Of a stretch of 64,000 bases of DNA, positions 26,826 to 36,067 are shown piece after piece (the first letter of the stretch is position 1; each line of letters begins with the position of its first letter). Made by a program: the position numbers and the translations under genes. The DNA comes from Anaerolineales bacterium UBA6055 (lineage in GTDB: Bacteria; Chloroflexota; Anaerolineae; Aggregatilineales; Phototrophicaceae). Below the pieces are notes generated by a model. The model worked only from the letters and a program-made list of their open reading frames with translations, was not told the origin of the DNA and searched no databases. The stretch covers positions 372,001 through 436,000 of the forward strand of contig DIYL01000015.1 of NCBI GenBank assembly GCA_002428985.1. The letters are read 5' to 3'.

Positions 26826-27632
26826 ATGGGGGCAAAAGTAGTAACGATTACATCCGGTAAAGGTGGTGTGGGTAAAACTACAACGACCGCTAATTTAGGG
26901 GTATCGTTAGCACGCCTCGGCAAGAAAGTAGTTGTCATTGATGCTGATATTGGATTACGCAACCTTGATGTGATTATGGGTTTAGAAAACCGTATCGTTT
27001 ATGATCTCGTAGATATTGTTGAAGGACGTAGCAAACTCCGTCAAGCCATGATCAAACATAAACAATTTCCAGATCTATACCTCATTCCGGCAGCACAAAC
27101 ACGAGATAAAATGGCAGTTAGCCCGACAGACATGATCCAAGTCGCTGATAAGCTGCGTGAGGAATTTGATTATATTCTTGTAGACTCGCCTGCTGGTATT
27201 GAACGTGGATACCGTAATGCAATCGCTCCGGCTGATGAAGTACTTGTTGTTACAAATCCAGAAGTATCTGCAGTACGCGATGCCGATCGCATTATTGGTT
27301 TGATTGAAGCAGAAAACAAGGGACCCGGCAAGCTAATTATCAATCGTCTTAAACCTCATATGGTTAAAAAAGGTGAAATGTTATCTGCTGAGGATATTAC
27401 CGATATTCTAGGCTTAAGAATTATTGGTATCGTTCCCGAAGATGACTACGTTATTCCAGCATCAAACAGTGGTGTACCTGTGACACTCAATCCTGAATCA
27501 CGTGCAGGAATTGCATTTACAAATATCGCTCGACGGATAACAGGCGAGGATATACCGCTTATGAAGCTTGAAGAAACAGGTGGTATTTTTAATCGTCTTG
27601 CCCGCTTATTTGGTAGTGGATCAAGCGTTTAA
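26826..27632 (+). CDS. minD: septum-site determining ATPase MinD
   Basis: MinD is a membrane-cycling ParA/MinD ATPase that recruits MinC and is displaced by MinE. The 268 residues include the deviant Walker A (SGKGGVGKTTTTANLG, residues 10-25), switch regions (VIDADIGLRNLDVIMGLE; ILVDSPAGIERG) and a C-terminal amphipathic membrane-targeting helix (FNRLARLFGSG). The ATG follows AAAGGA. It lies between minC and minE. Confidence 0.96.
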   Translation: MGAKVVTITSGKGGVGKTTTTANLGVSLARLGKKVVVIDADIGLRNLDVIMGLENRIVYDLVDIVEGRSKLRQAMIKHKQFPDLYLIPAAQTRDKMAVSPTDMIQVADKLREEFDYILVDSPAGIERGYRNAIAPADEVLVVTNPEVSAVRDADRIIGLIEAENKGPGKLIINRLKPHMVKKGEMLSAEDITDILGLRIIGIVPEDDYVIPASNSGVPVTLNPESRAGIAFTNIARRITGEDIPLMKLEETGGIFNRLARLFGSGSSV

Positions 27633-27668
27633 CCGGATCACTCGTCAACCAAAGTAAAGGATTTTTCC

Positions 27669-28004
27669 ATGGCAAGCTTTTTTGATCGCATGTTTGGGCG
27701 CAATAAACAAGGGTCAGGTGCAACTGCCAAAGACAGATTACGCTTCGTTCTGCAATATGACCGTATCAATATTCCACCAGAAAAAATGGAAGAAATGAAA
27801 CGGGAAATTCTAGAAGTGATTTCTAAGTATGTCTCAGTGGATAGTGAACGTGTAGATATTGCCCTTGAACAGCGCGACCGTGACTACAGTACACTTGTTG
27901 CTGAAATTCCATTTACAGGTGATAGTAAAGCCCCTATAGATACAACTAATGGGGATTCTGAAGACAATTCAACTTCAAAAGAAGAAGAAACCAAAGAAAC
28001 ATAG
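27669..28004 (+). CDS. minE: cell division topological specificity factor MinE
   Basis: The 111-residue protein starts with a short amphipathic segment (MASFFDRMFGRNK), then the anti-MinCD region (AKDRLRFVLQYDRINIPPEK) and the dimerisation domain (ILEVISKYVSVDSERVDIAL). It sets the Min oscillation or gradient. The tail of about 25 residues is acidic and Ser/Thr-rich (GDSEDNSTSKEEETKET), longer than in many MinE proteins. ATG with AAAGGA upstream; 36 nt after minD. Confidence 0.93.
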   Translation: MASFFDRMFGRNKQGSGATAKDRLRFVLQYDRINIPPEKMEEMKREILEVISKYVSVDSERVDIALEQRDRDYSTLVAEIPFTGDSKAPIDTTNGDSEDNSTSKEEETKET

Positions 28005-28089
28005 CTTTAAAATTTCCATTATTCCCTTACCAAAAATCGTCTATTTACCTACGATCAAATCCAACCCTGTGCGTAACAAGACCCTCAGT

Positions 28090-28095
28090 TATAAT
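28090..28095 (+). promoter_or_regulatory. candidate -10 element upstream of rodA
   Basis: A perfect TATAAT lies about 28 nt upstream of the rodA ATG; the -35 region is weak (CTGTGC at 28067-28072). It may give rodA its own transcript. Confidence 0.35.
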
Positions 28096-28122
28096 GTTCA
28101 ACCATATAAGTAAGTTCAATTG

Positions 28123-29235
28123 ATGGTTGATATGGTTGATAATATAAGTGTCTGGCGACGATTTGATTATATCCTTTTTGGAGCAACAATCGTTTTAGTT
28201 GTCTTTGGCATTTTGATGATTGCAAGCGCAACACAGGATGCTATTGACCCCGATCTTATCAGTCGTGTTCCTGATCAAATCAACTTTGCTACAATTAGCA
28301 TTTTTGTTACTGTAATCTTAGCATTCATTGATTACCGTCTCTTGGGTGGAATTAGCCCGTGGCTATACGCAGTCATGATTATTCTACTCGCCATGGTATT
28401 ATTTTTTGGTGTTGAAGGTGATGGTGGAGCGCAACGTTGGCTCAACCTTGGTATCCGAATTCAACCATCCGAAATCGGAAAAATCATACTCATTATTACG
28501 CTGTCTCAACATCTGGCAGAACGCTATCAAAATCTTGATAAACTATCAGCAGTTTTCCGATCATTAGCCCATGTAGCGGTACCAGCCGCCCTAATTTTTA
28601 TTCAACCAGACCTCGGTACGACTATTGTATTTTTGGTGATTTGGGCTGTCTTAGTTTGGTCAGCTGGCTTTCGCCTCCGACATATTGCCCTACTTGGTAC
28701 AGTCGCATTATTGTTATTGCCAATTGCCTTCACTCAACTTGAACCGTATCAGGTCTCGCGTATTACCACATTCATTAATCCAGAAAGTGATCCTGATGCA
28801 TTTTTCAATATTCGTCAGGCACTAATCAGTATTGGATCAGGTGGTCCATTTGGTAAAGGCTATGGTGTAGGATCACAAAACACTGGGCGTTTCTTACGGG
28901 TACGCCACACAGATTTTATTTTCAGTGTTATCGCACATGAATTTGGGATGGCTGGTGGTGTAACTGTATTAGGTCTTATTACTTTGATTTTAATGCGTAT
29001 TCTCAGAGGAGCCCGTCAAGCAAGTGATGCACTTGGTAGCATGATTTGCTATGGTGTTGCAGGGATGATTTTCTTCCAGACAGTTGTATCTGTTGGCATG
29101 AATCTCGCTCTATTACCCGTTACAGGGCTAACCTTACCCTTTGTCAGTTCGGGCGGTACATCATTATTATTTACGATGGTCGGCGTCGGTCTAGTACAAA
29201 GTGTCATCGTTCGTCGTCGTCGCACTGAATTTTGA
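28123..29235 (+). CDS. rodA: SEDS peptidoglycan glycosyltransferase RodA
   Basis: RodA polymerises glycan strands from lipid II with PBP2. The 370-residue protein has about 10 spans. Signature SEDS segments are IQPSEIGKIILIITLSQHLA, QPDLGTTIVFLVIWAVLVW, the catalytic-Asp loop around HTDFIFSVIAHEFGMAGG, and LPFVSSGGTSLLFTMVGVGL. The ATG at 28123 is used; a TTG is adjacent at 28120. That RodA follows minCDE and the PBP2 gene links wall elongation and division-site selection in one locus. FtsW is an alternative, but the neighbourhood favours RodA. Confidence 0.92.
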   Translation: MVDMVDNISVWRRFDYILFGATIVLVVFGILMIASATQDAIDPDLISRVPDQINFATISIFVTVILAFIDYRLLGGISPWLYAVMIILLAMVLFFGVEGDGGAQRWLNLGIRIQPSEIGKIILIITLSQHLAERYQNLDKLSAVFRSLAHVAVPAALIFIQPDLGTTIVFLVIWAVLVWSAGFRLRHIALLGTVALLLLPIAFTQLEPYQVSRITTFINPESDPDAFFNIRQALISIGSGGPFGKGYGVGSQNTGRFLRVRHTDFIFSVIAHEFGMAGGVTVLGLITLILMRILRGARQASDALGSMICYGVAGMIFFQTVVSVGMNLALLPVTGLTLPFVSSGGTSLLFTMVGVGLVQSVIVRRRRTEF

Positions 29236-29296
29236 CCTTTTATGAACTCTAAAACACATTATAATAGAGTCTTACGACACAAAGGAGAAATGATTC

Positions 29297-30775
29297 TTGA
29301 GCAATACAGATAACCGTACTGTACGCGTACGTTATGCACCCAGTCCAACTGGCCCACAGCATATTGGTGGTATTCGGACTGCTCTATTTGGATGGTTATA
29401 TGCCCGTCATCACGGTGGTCAATTTATCCTACGTATTGAGGATACAGATCGTACCCGCTATGTCGAAGGGTCAGTAGATCTTATTCTTGACGCGTTTAAC
29501 TGGCTCGGTATGGATATAGACGAAGGCCCAGTACAAGGTGGTGATTACGGTCCTTATGTACAATCAGAACGCCTCGACCTGTATCAAAAATGGGCAAATT
29601 GGTTAGTCGACAATGGCAAAGCATATAAATGTTTCGCAACCCCAGATGAACTTGCAGAAATGCGTAAAGCAGGTACAGGGTATGATCGACGTTACCGTGA
29701 CATCAATCCAGAAAAGATCGCAGAGCTGGAAGCCGAAGGGCGCGATTATGTTATTCGCTTTAAGATGCCACTGGACGGCAAAACTGTCGGCGATGATTTA
29801 ATCCGAGGTACAGTAGAGTTTGACAACAGCGAATTACAAGATGCGGTTATCCTAAAGTCAGATGGGTTTCCAACATATCATCTCGCCCATGTTGTTGATG
29901 ACCATCATATGGAGATTTCACATGTGACCCGCGCAATCGAATGGCTATCATCGTACCCGTTACATATACAAATTTGGGATGCGATTGGTTGGGAAAAGCC
30001 AAAGTTCGCGCACTTACCTGTTTTTCTAAATCCTAATGGTAAAGGCAAGCTCAGCAAACGTTCATCGAGTTTTGATAGCGACGGCCATAAGGTACCTGTC
30101 CTTATTCATGAGTTTATAGAGCTTGGCTATTTGCCCGAAGCTGTCATGAACTTCTTGACGAACATCGGTTGGAACTTTGGTGATGACCAAGAGATCTTTA
30201 CTACTAAAGAAGCAATTGAACGATTTGAACTACAAGATGTAAATCCAGCCAATAGCGCATACCCTGTTGCTAAATTAGACTGGCTCAATGGACAATATAT
30301 GCAAACCGCTGATGTCGATTATCTGGAAGGTTTGCTCAAGCCAATCTTGGAAAATGCGGGTTTCACAGTCGACAGCGATCGTTTGAAACAGGTCATCCCA
30401 ATTTTACAAGTACGCCTAAAATCACTCAATGATGTTGTGGATATGGCAGGATTTTTCTTTGATGATTGGGATAATTTCACCGCCCCATCACAAGATATTC
30501 TGTTGCAAAAGAAGATGGACGCCAATTCAACTAAAGAAGTTCTCGAAAAATCACTCCCAGTATTAGAAGCGCTTGATAACTTTGCTCATGATAAACAATA
30601 TGAAGCTATGAAAACTTTTGCAAAAGAAAGTGGATTCAAAAACGGTCAGGTTTTTGGGACATTACGGGCAGCAGTCACTGCACAAAAAGTTTCACCGCCG
30701 ACGTTTGAAACAATGGAAATCCTAGGCAAAGACGAATCAATTCGTCGCATTAAGCTTGCAATCGAATCACTTTAG
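29297..30775 (+). CDS. gltX: glutamyl-tRNA synthetase
   Basis: GluRS charges tRNA-Glu; many bacteria of this type use a non-discriminating form that also makes Glu-tRNA-Gln for amidation. The 492-residue class I enzyme has the HIGH-type motif (PSPTGPQHIGG, His22-Ile-Gly-Gly25) and the KMSKS-type motif KLSKR (251-255). The C-terminal helical anticodon-binding domain covers roughly residues 330-490. TTG start with AGGAG 9 nt upstream. A tRNA-Gln gene follows 56 nt downstream. Confidence 0.95.
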   Translation: MSNTDNRTVRVRYAPSPTGPQHIGGIRTALFGWLYARHHGGQFILRIEDTDRTRYVEGSVDLILDAFNWLGMDIDEGPVQGGDYGPYVQSERLDLYQKWANWLVDNGKAYKCFATPDELAEMRKAGTGYDRRYRDINPEKIAELEAEGRDYVIRFKMPLDGKTVGDDLIRGTVEFDNSELQDAVILKSDGFPTYHLAHVVDDHHMEISHVTRAIEWLSSYPLHIQIWDAIGWEKPKFAHLPVFLNPNGKGKLSKRSSSFDSDGHKVPVLIHEFIELGYLPEAVMNFLTNIGWNFGDDQEIFTTKEAIERFELQDVNPANSAYPVAKLDWLNGQYMQTADVDYLEGLLKPILENAGFTVDSDRLKQVIPILQVRLKSLNDVVDMAGFFFDDWDNFTAPSQDILLQKKMDANSTKEVLEKSLPVLEALDNFAHDKQYEAMKTFAKESGFKNGQVFGTLRAAVTAQKVSPPTFETMEILGKDESIRRIKLAIESL

Positions 30776-30831
30776 GCAAGACTTAAATCTTGAAATTCCA
30801 CAGTAGACCTGCTACGATTTAGGTCTGCTAT

Positions 30832-30903
30832 TGGGAGATAGTTTAATTGGCAAAACAGCGGATTCTGGTTCCGCCATTCCTGGTTCGAGTCCAGGTCTCC
30901 CAG
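30832..30903 (+). tRNA. tRNA-Gln (anticodon CUG)
   Basis: A full cloverleaf can be drawn. The acceptor stem is TGGGAGA/TCTCCCA with discriminator G. The anticodon stem GCGGA/TCCGC encloses the loop TTCTGGT, giving anticodon CUG (codon CAG). The T arm is CCTGG-TTCGAGT-CCAGG. The 3' CCA is not encoded. It follows gltX and may share its transcript. Confidence 0.95.
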
Positions 30904-31081
30904 CTCAATAACCCCTCCATCGGCCATTCACCACTATCCAAATCATCAATCCTAGTACTCTATGTCATGCATTATGGGGTGATGATACAATCAAAAATCA
31001 TACCCGCTTTTCTCTAAGCAGCACGACATTCTGATGTTTAAGCATGAGAGTATATTGAGCACACATTGTTGATATGATCAA

Positions 31082-33847
31082 ATGATTTATACTATCCTTA
31101 TGTTAAATTCAATTCTGGCAACCAAACTATTTGTACCACAACAACGTCATGATGCAGTGTCACGTTCTATCTTATTACAGCGGTTGGCACATGCAGTAAA
31201 TGGTAAATTGACACTTATTTCTGCCCCCGCAGGTTTTGGTAAAACCACACTAGCTAGTCAATGGATAAAGCAATCTGGATATTCGCACACATGGTTATCT
31301 CTCGATAAGTCCGATAGCGATCCGACTCGATTTTTGACCTATCTCATTTCTTCACTAGAGGAAATCTTACCAGAAGTCGGGGGAGGACTCATTGCCAGAT
31401 TATCGTCACCTCAGCCCCCACCACACGAGATTATTCTAACGACACTAATAAACAACATCTTGAGAGCAACCGATCAGACCTTTATCTTTGTTATAGACGA
31501 TTATCATGTACTTGATTCAAGTGCTATTGATAACTTATTAGAATTTTTTATTGAGCATCAACCACCACAGATGCATCTCGTTATCACAACAAGGGAAGAC
31601 CCGTCGTTTTCACTAGCACGTTTGCGAGCACGCGGTGAGTTAATAGAAATTCGTATTGCTGATTTGCGGTTTACAACAGAAGAGATTATTAATTTTTTTG
31701 ATAGCATTCCGAATCTAAACCTCTCAACGGATGATATATCCACGCTAGAGGCGCGTACCGAAGGTTGGATCGCTAGTCTACAAATGGCTGCCATTTCGAT
31801 GCAACGCCATGACGACTTGGCGGGATTTCTAGAATCATTTAGTGGTAGTCATCGTTTCATACTTGACTATCTTATGGAAGAGGTTTTAGAGCATCAAACA
31901 TCAGATGTTGTTGAATTTTTGCTACAAACATCATTTTTGGATCGCTTATCTGGGTCATTGTGTGATGCTGTTACTGACAAAACAAACAGCCAAAACATGC
32001 TAGAAATGTTGGAACACAACAACATGCTAATTGTGCCATTAGATGATGAGCGTCATTGGTACCGTTATCATCATCTCTTTGCAGATGTCCTCACTGCTCA
32101 TGCAAACAAGACATTATCAGAACAAATGCGTCGCTATCAATTGCGCGCAAGCAAGTGGTACGAGGAACAAGGGCTGAAACACGAGGCTATTCAGTATGCA
32201 CATAATGCAAAAGATCATCACCGTGTCGCAGATTTGTTAGAATTATCGTGGCCAGCAATCTTTAATGGCTTTAAACCAGCGACTTGGTTAGGTTGGGTGC
32301 AGACTTTACCTGACGAGATGGTCAAAACTCGTCCTGTCTTGAGTGCAGGATACGCTTGGGTTCTAATAGATGAGCGGCACTTAGATGATGTAGAGAACAG
32401 ACTGCGTGATGCAAAACGAGGTCTAGATTCTAGCATTGGAAAGAAACATGATGATGTATTACCAATAATTGTAAATGAAACAGAATTCGCATCACTCCCA
32501 TCAACGATAGCTGGGGGATATGCCTATCTATCACACATGCGGGGAGATGCACCTGCAACAATACGCCATGCTCACCAAGCGCTAGACTTGCTGCCAAAAT
32601 ATGATCATTATAATCGGGGCATTATAGCGTTATTTCTCGGTATGGGATATTGGGAGATAGGTAAACTTACGTCAGCATATGCAGCCTTTATGAAAAGTAC
32701 TGAAAGTTTAAAACGCGCCAATCATATTCACTTTCAGATTGTTAGCTTAGTCCTGCTAGCAGATGTCAACATGGCGCAAGGACGTCTCCATGATGCACAA
32801 AAAATGTACACAACTGCCCTCAATCTGGCGACCTCAGATGCAACTAAATACGATAAAGGCAATGAAGCAAATTCCTTTATACCGGGAACTATCAATCTGT
32901 ATGCGGGATTAAGTGAACTAAATCGAAAGCGAGGAGATCTTAAAACAGCTCAGGACTATGTCGATAAAGGGTTAGCGCTTCGAAATCAGACTGTTTTCTC
33001 AGCAGGCACTTATCGTTTGGCGGTCGAAATGGCATTAATCCAAATAGGCAACAGAGAGTTTGCAAATGCATTAACTATATTAGATGAGCTAAATGATCAT
33101 AATCAACAAGGAACCGCATTTACACGACACCGTCTAACGGCTTTCCGAGCATATATCAATCTTTTACAAGGCAAATTAGACAAAGCACTAGAATGCGCAA
33201 AACACGCAGACCTTTCTGCTAAAGACATAATCACTTTCAGTCAAGAGTTTGAATATCTAACCCTCGCGCGTGTTCTTATCGCTCTATATGCAGAACAAAA
33301 GACTGAAACAGCAATTGAAGAAGCCTATCAAATCATCGAGAATCTACTCGGTTTGGCACAAGAGGAGTCGCGCACCGACAGCATTATTGAGTTACTAATT
33401 TCAAAAGCAATCATATATCAAGTACAAGATAAGACCACACCTGCCCTCAATACAATAGAAGAAGCACTTCAACTTGCCGTTCCAGAAGGTTATGTTCAGG
33501 TCTTCGTTGATAGTGGTCAACCTGTACGCCAACTACTCTCGAAAATGTTAACACTAGGAGGCGACGTAGACTATGTTAGACACCTTCTACAAGTAATGAG
33601 TAATGCTGATACTAGTGATAAATCACAAACCGTTGTCCCAAATCAATTACTCATTGAACCGCTCAGCAATCGAGAATTAGATGTGCTTCAATTAATTATC
33701 AACGGTCATACTAATCAAGCCATTGCTGATGAACTTGTCATTGCGCTGAGCACAGTCAAAAAACATGTCAATAATATCTATGGCAAATTAAATGTCGCCA
33801 ATCGGACGCAAGCAATTAAACGTGCTCGCGAACTTAATATCCTCTGA
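31082..33847 (+). CDS. LAL-type (MalT-like) LuxR-family transcriptional regulator
   Basis: The 921-residue protein has the STAND-type ATPase head (Walker A APAGFGKTT with Lys54; Walker B FVIDDYHVL), a long tetratricopeptide-like helical sensor region (~350-820) and a C-terminal LuxR helix-turn-helix (SNRELDVLQLIINGHTNQAI; ALSTVKKHVNNIYGKLNVA). Such regulators bind ATP and an inducer to activate transcription. The inducer is unknown. An ATG at 31100 (MLNSILATKLFVP) is the more family-like start. It is followed by a small conserved ORF, a DUF1772-like gene and an interrupted membrane gene, and is a paralogue of the regulator at 41089-43785. Confidence 0.9.
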   Translation: MIYTILMLNSILATKLFVPQQRHDAVSRSILLQRLAHAVNGKLTLISAPAGFGKTTLASQWIKQSGYSHTWLSLDKSDSDPTRFLTYLISSLEEILPEVGGGLIARLSSPQPPPHEIILTTLINNILRATDQTFIFVIDDYHVLDSSAIDNLLEFFIEHQPPQMHLVITTREDPSFSLARLRARGELIEIRIADLRFTTEEIINFFDSIPNLNLSTDDISTLEARTEGWIASLQMAAISMQRHDDLAGFLESFSGSHRFILDYLMEEVLEHQTSDVVEFLLQTSFLDRLSGSLCDAVTDKTNSQNMLEMLEHNNMLIVPLDDERHWYRYHHLFADVLTAHANKTLSEQMRRYQLRASKWYEEQGLKHEAIQYAHNAKDHHRVADLLELSWPAIFNGFKPATWLGWVQTLPDEMVKTRPVLSAGYAWVLIDERHLDDVENRLRDAKRGLDSSIGKKHDDVLPIIVNETEFASLPSTIAGGYAYLSHMRGDAPATIRHAHQALDLLPKYDHYNRGIIALFLGMGYWEIGKLTSAYAAFMKSTESLKRANHIHFQIVSLVLLADVNMAQGRLHDAQKMYTTALNLATSDATKYDKGNEANSFIPGTINLYAGLSELNRKRGDLKTAQDYVDKGLALRNQTVFSAGTYRLAVEMALIQIGNREFANALTILDELNDHNQQGTAFTRHRLTAFRAYINLLQGKLDKALECAKHADLSAKDIITFSQEFEYLTLARVLIALYAEQKTETAIEEAYQIIENLLGLAQEESRTDSIIELLISKAIIYQVQDKTTPALNTIEEALQLAVPEGYVQVFVDSGQPVRQLLSKMLTLGGDVDYVRHLLQVMSNADTSDKSQTVVPNQLLIEPLSNRELDVLQLIINGHTNQAIADELVIALSTVKKHVNNIYGKLNVANRTQAIKRARELNIL

Positions 33848-34018
33848 TGTTCCCTATTCTCACCGATTAGAACCGACCCTATCCAAAATACACCCCTCAA
33901 TAGAACCTAAGTATGCCGACATTAGACCTCTAGTTTCATACACTATGTGCAACGGTTGAGTAAGACAGTATCTGATGAATATTTCAGACTGTCACAAACC
34001 AGAAAGTAGGTCTTGTAT

Positions 34019-34273
34019 ATGCCAGACATGTTGCAAACGGATCGTAATTATGATCAACCTAGTGTGTATCAAATTCGCATCGACGGGCATTTAGATCAGA
34101 TGTGGTCAACACGGTTTGAAAATATGACCCTAACCTATGAAGGCAATCACATCACATTGCTTACGGGAGAAATGATTGACCAGGCCATGCTCTACAAAAT
34201 CTTAAGGCAAATTCGAGATCTAGGCTTACCACTACTCTCAGTAACACGCTTAACTTCAGATGATGGATCATAA
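34019..34273 (+). CDS. small conserved protein, LAL-associated family (copy 1)
   Basis: The 84-residue soluble protein starts at ATG 34019, with GTAGG 8 nt upstream. Its core matches the 78-residue protein at 38972-39208: YQIRIDGHLDQMWSTRFENM against YEIRLKESLREQWMEWFEGM; TGEMIDQAMLYKILRQIRDL against RGEIIDQAHLFGLLKKVRNL; then LGLPLLSVTR against LGVTLISATR. I know this family only as short uncharacterised proteins, from general familiarity and not from a search. It sits directly after a LAL regulator and 76 nt before the DUF1772-like gene. Confidence 0.75.
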   Translation: MPDMLQTDRNYDQPSVYQIRIDGHLDQMWSTRFENMTLTYEGNHITLLTGEMIDQAMLYKILRQIRDLGLPLLSVTRLTSDDGS

Positions 34274-34349
34274 ATTACTCAACTGTCATTATCGTTTTAG
34301 TCACGTGACGCATTATTCGTCATACAAACAAATCAGGAGACTATATCAT

Positions 34350-34853
34350 ATGTCAGTATCAACACTTTTCCCAATTATGCTCACCATCGCTACCCTTTTT
34401 AGTTCATTAGCTACCGGACTTGTTTTCACTTTCGCTATCGTCACAATGCCAGGTATCAAGAAACTAAATGACCGCGAATTTATTCACGCATTCCAAGTTA
34501 TGGACGGTATCATTCAAGATGGACAACCTATTTTCATCTTGGTGTGGTTAGGGTCGGTTCTAGCACTCATCATAAGCACGGTTATCGGATTTGGTCAACT
34601 TGAAGGTCTCCCACGTATCCTGTTAATTGTTGCAACAGCTCTCTATATTTTTGGCATGCAACTTCCGACGATTCGCTTCAATATTCCACTGAATAACCAA
34701 CTGCAAACACTTCAAGTAGACGCAATGAATGAAGAGGAACTCAAAACCGCGCGTCAAGAATTTGAACCAGAATGGAATCGCTGGAATACCTTGAGAACAC
34801 TTGTTGCCACAGTCGCATGTATCTTGTTGTTTGTTGTATTGATCATGCTCTAA
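34350..34853 (+). CDS. DUF1772-like (anthrone oxygenase-type) membrane protein
   Basis: The ATG at 34350 is supported by AGGAGA upstream; the frame is open further upstream without a ribosome site. The 167-residue product has four hydrophobic segments and the DUF1772 pattern: FSSLATGLVFTFAIVTMPGI at the start, then a helix containing QLPTIRFNIPLNNQL and EPEWNRWNTLRTLVATVACI near the end. The family is linked to oxygenase-like proteins in fungi, but bacterial members are uncharacterised. It is the second gene of the set following the first LAL regulator. Confidence 0.75.
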   Translation: MSVSTLFPIMLTIATLFSSLATGLVFTFAIVTMPGIKKLNDREFIHAFQVMDGIIQDGQPIFILVWLGSVLALIISTVIGFGQLEGLPRILLIVATALYIFGMQLPTIRFNIPLNNQLQTLQVDAMNEEELKTARQEFEPEWNRWNTLRTLVATVACILLFVVLIML

Positions 34854-34927
34854 GGGCGTTACACCGACATAGATGGGCGAGTGCATTGTAATCTCGCCCC
34901 AAACCCTAGTATAAGTGAGGTAATTCA

Positions 34928-35083
34928 ATGATCTTAGAGACAATGAACCGTATTGATACTCCATATCCTGCAACTTCAATCGACCGTTTTCTACTATGGG
35001 TCGCTAACCTTAAAATTTCGATATGGTTCTTTTTTACATTATTCCTATTGGTGTTGATTGTTATATTTCACGGGCTGGCATGA
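34928..35083 (+). CDS. small single-span membrane ORF, N-terminal piece of an interrupted gene
   Basis: ATG 34928 is preceded by GTGAGG 7 nt upstream and opens a 51-residue frame with one hydrophobic span (ISIWFFFTLFLLVLIVIF), ending HGLA before TGA at 35081. The next codon continues in the same frame as the 295-residue membrane ORF beginning with GTG at 35084. No ribosome site precedes that GTG, so this is best read as the N-terminal piece of one ~347-codon gene interrupted by a nonsense codon. It might instead be a genuine small protein. Confidence 0.6.
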   Translation: MILETMNRIDTPYPATSIDRFLLWVANLKISIWFFFTLFLLVLIVIFHGLA

Positions 35084-35971
35084 GTGGCAGGTATCGTTCC
35101 ATTTGGGACATTTGACCTATATCGGGCGTCAGTACCGGTTTATCCTATCAGTTCTTTCATGCTCATCCACTACCTCAATCATATCGCTCGAAAATCACTT
35201 TATACATTCCGATCTGTCATGGATGTTGATGATAACGAATTCGCCTATCTAGAATATAAATTGCTAGTGCTTCCACGTTCTGGTGTACTTACAACAATTA
35301 TCATTTCGCTTATACTTACGGTCTTGTATGTGGCATCGACCCCTTACTTGCTTAGTTTGATGCAAACACACCTAGCAATTGCCGTAGTAGAGTGCATCAT
35401 CTATTTCTTTGCATTTTCTATCATGGGCATTTATTTTTATCATAACCTCTGGCAACTCCGCACCGTACGAGAAATTCATAACCATATTAAGCATATTGAT
35501 CTCTTCAATCGTACGCCCTTATACGCATTTTCTAATCTATCATCTCGTACAGGTATTAGTTTATTAGTCATGAGTTATTTTGGCATTGTTACCGATCCAG
35601 CTACCTTCACCAACATAGCATTGATTAATGTAACAATCGCAGCCTCCATCATTGCTGTCCTCTGTTTTTTACTGCCATTACAGGGTATTTATCGGCGGAT
35701 TGTTGCAGAAAAACGACGAACACTCGCATCTGTAAATCAGAGATTTGGAACAATGATGAGTCAATTCGAAGATATAACAGATGATCAGCATAGTACAGAT
35801 ATAGTCGAATACCATCAAATGTTAGCCAACTTATCTACCACACGTAATACAATCGAACAAATACCAACACTACCGTGGGAGAATTCAACATTATTTGGCT
35901 TTATATCGGTATTCTTGATTCCATTTCTTGCAAGGTTAGCTTTCAGTTTTTTATTGACATTGTTTATCTGA
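35084..35971 (+). CDS. multi-span membrane protein, C-terminal piece of the interrupted gene
   Basis: From GTG 35084 the frame runs 295 residues with membrane spans near residues 70-92, 95-120, ~160-178 and 180-200, and a last span at the C terminus (FISVFLIPFLARLAFSFLLT). Helical, charged segments between them (AEKRRTLASVNQRFGTMMSQ) look cytoplasmic. No family is recognised. It is in frame with the 51-codon ORF starting at 34928 and separated from it only by TGA. If translated on its own, it lacks a ribosome site. It is last in the plus-strand set after the LAL regulator at 31082. Confidence 0.6.
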   Translation: MAGIVPFGTFDLYRASVPVYPISSFMLIHYLNHIARKSLYTFRSVMDVDDNEFAYLEYKLLVLPRSGVLTTIIISLILTVLYVASTPYLLSLMQTHLAIAVVECIIYFFAFSIMGIYFYHNLWQLRTVREIHNHIKHIDLFNRTPLYAFSNLSSRTGISLLVMSYFGIVTDPATFTNIALINVTIAASIIAVLCFLLPLQGIYRRIVAEKRRTLASVNQRFGTMMSQFEDITDDQHSTDIVEYHQMLANLSTTRNTIEQIPTLPWENSTLFGFISVFLIPFLARLAFSFLLTLFI

Positions 35972-36037
35972 TAAACGTCTTTTTCCAAAAATATCGCCCA
36001 CCCACGAAGTACATCTTTACTAGAAATCTATTCTCCA

Positions 36038-36067
36038 GATGAGGCTATTACCTCACATAGCCTCATC
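36038..36067. repeat. 11-bp inverted repeat at the stop codon of an oxidoreductase gene
   Basis: GATGAGGCTAT (36038-36048) and ATAGCCTCATC (36057-36067) are perfect inverted copies around an 8-nt loop. The stop codon of the minus-strand gene ending at 36053 lies in the loop. There is no T run, so a Rho-independent terminator is doubtful; it may be an RNA-stabilising hairpin or a convergent-transcript boundary. Confidence 0.6.

Noticed and set aside
30776..30831. Inverted repeat AGACCT/AGGTCT after gltX as a terminator
   Set aside because: It lacks a T run and lies directly before the tRNA, so it is more likely a leader structure.
34928..35971. TGA recoded as tryptophan to explain the in-frame stop at 35081
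   Set aside because: Other genes in the window end properly at TGA with family-typical C termini, so a genome-wide TGA=Trp code is not supported.
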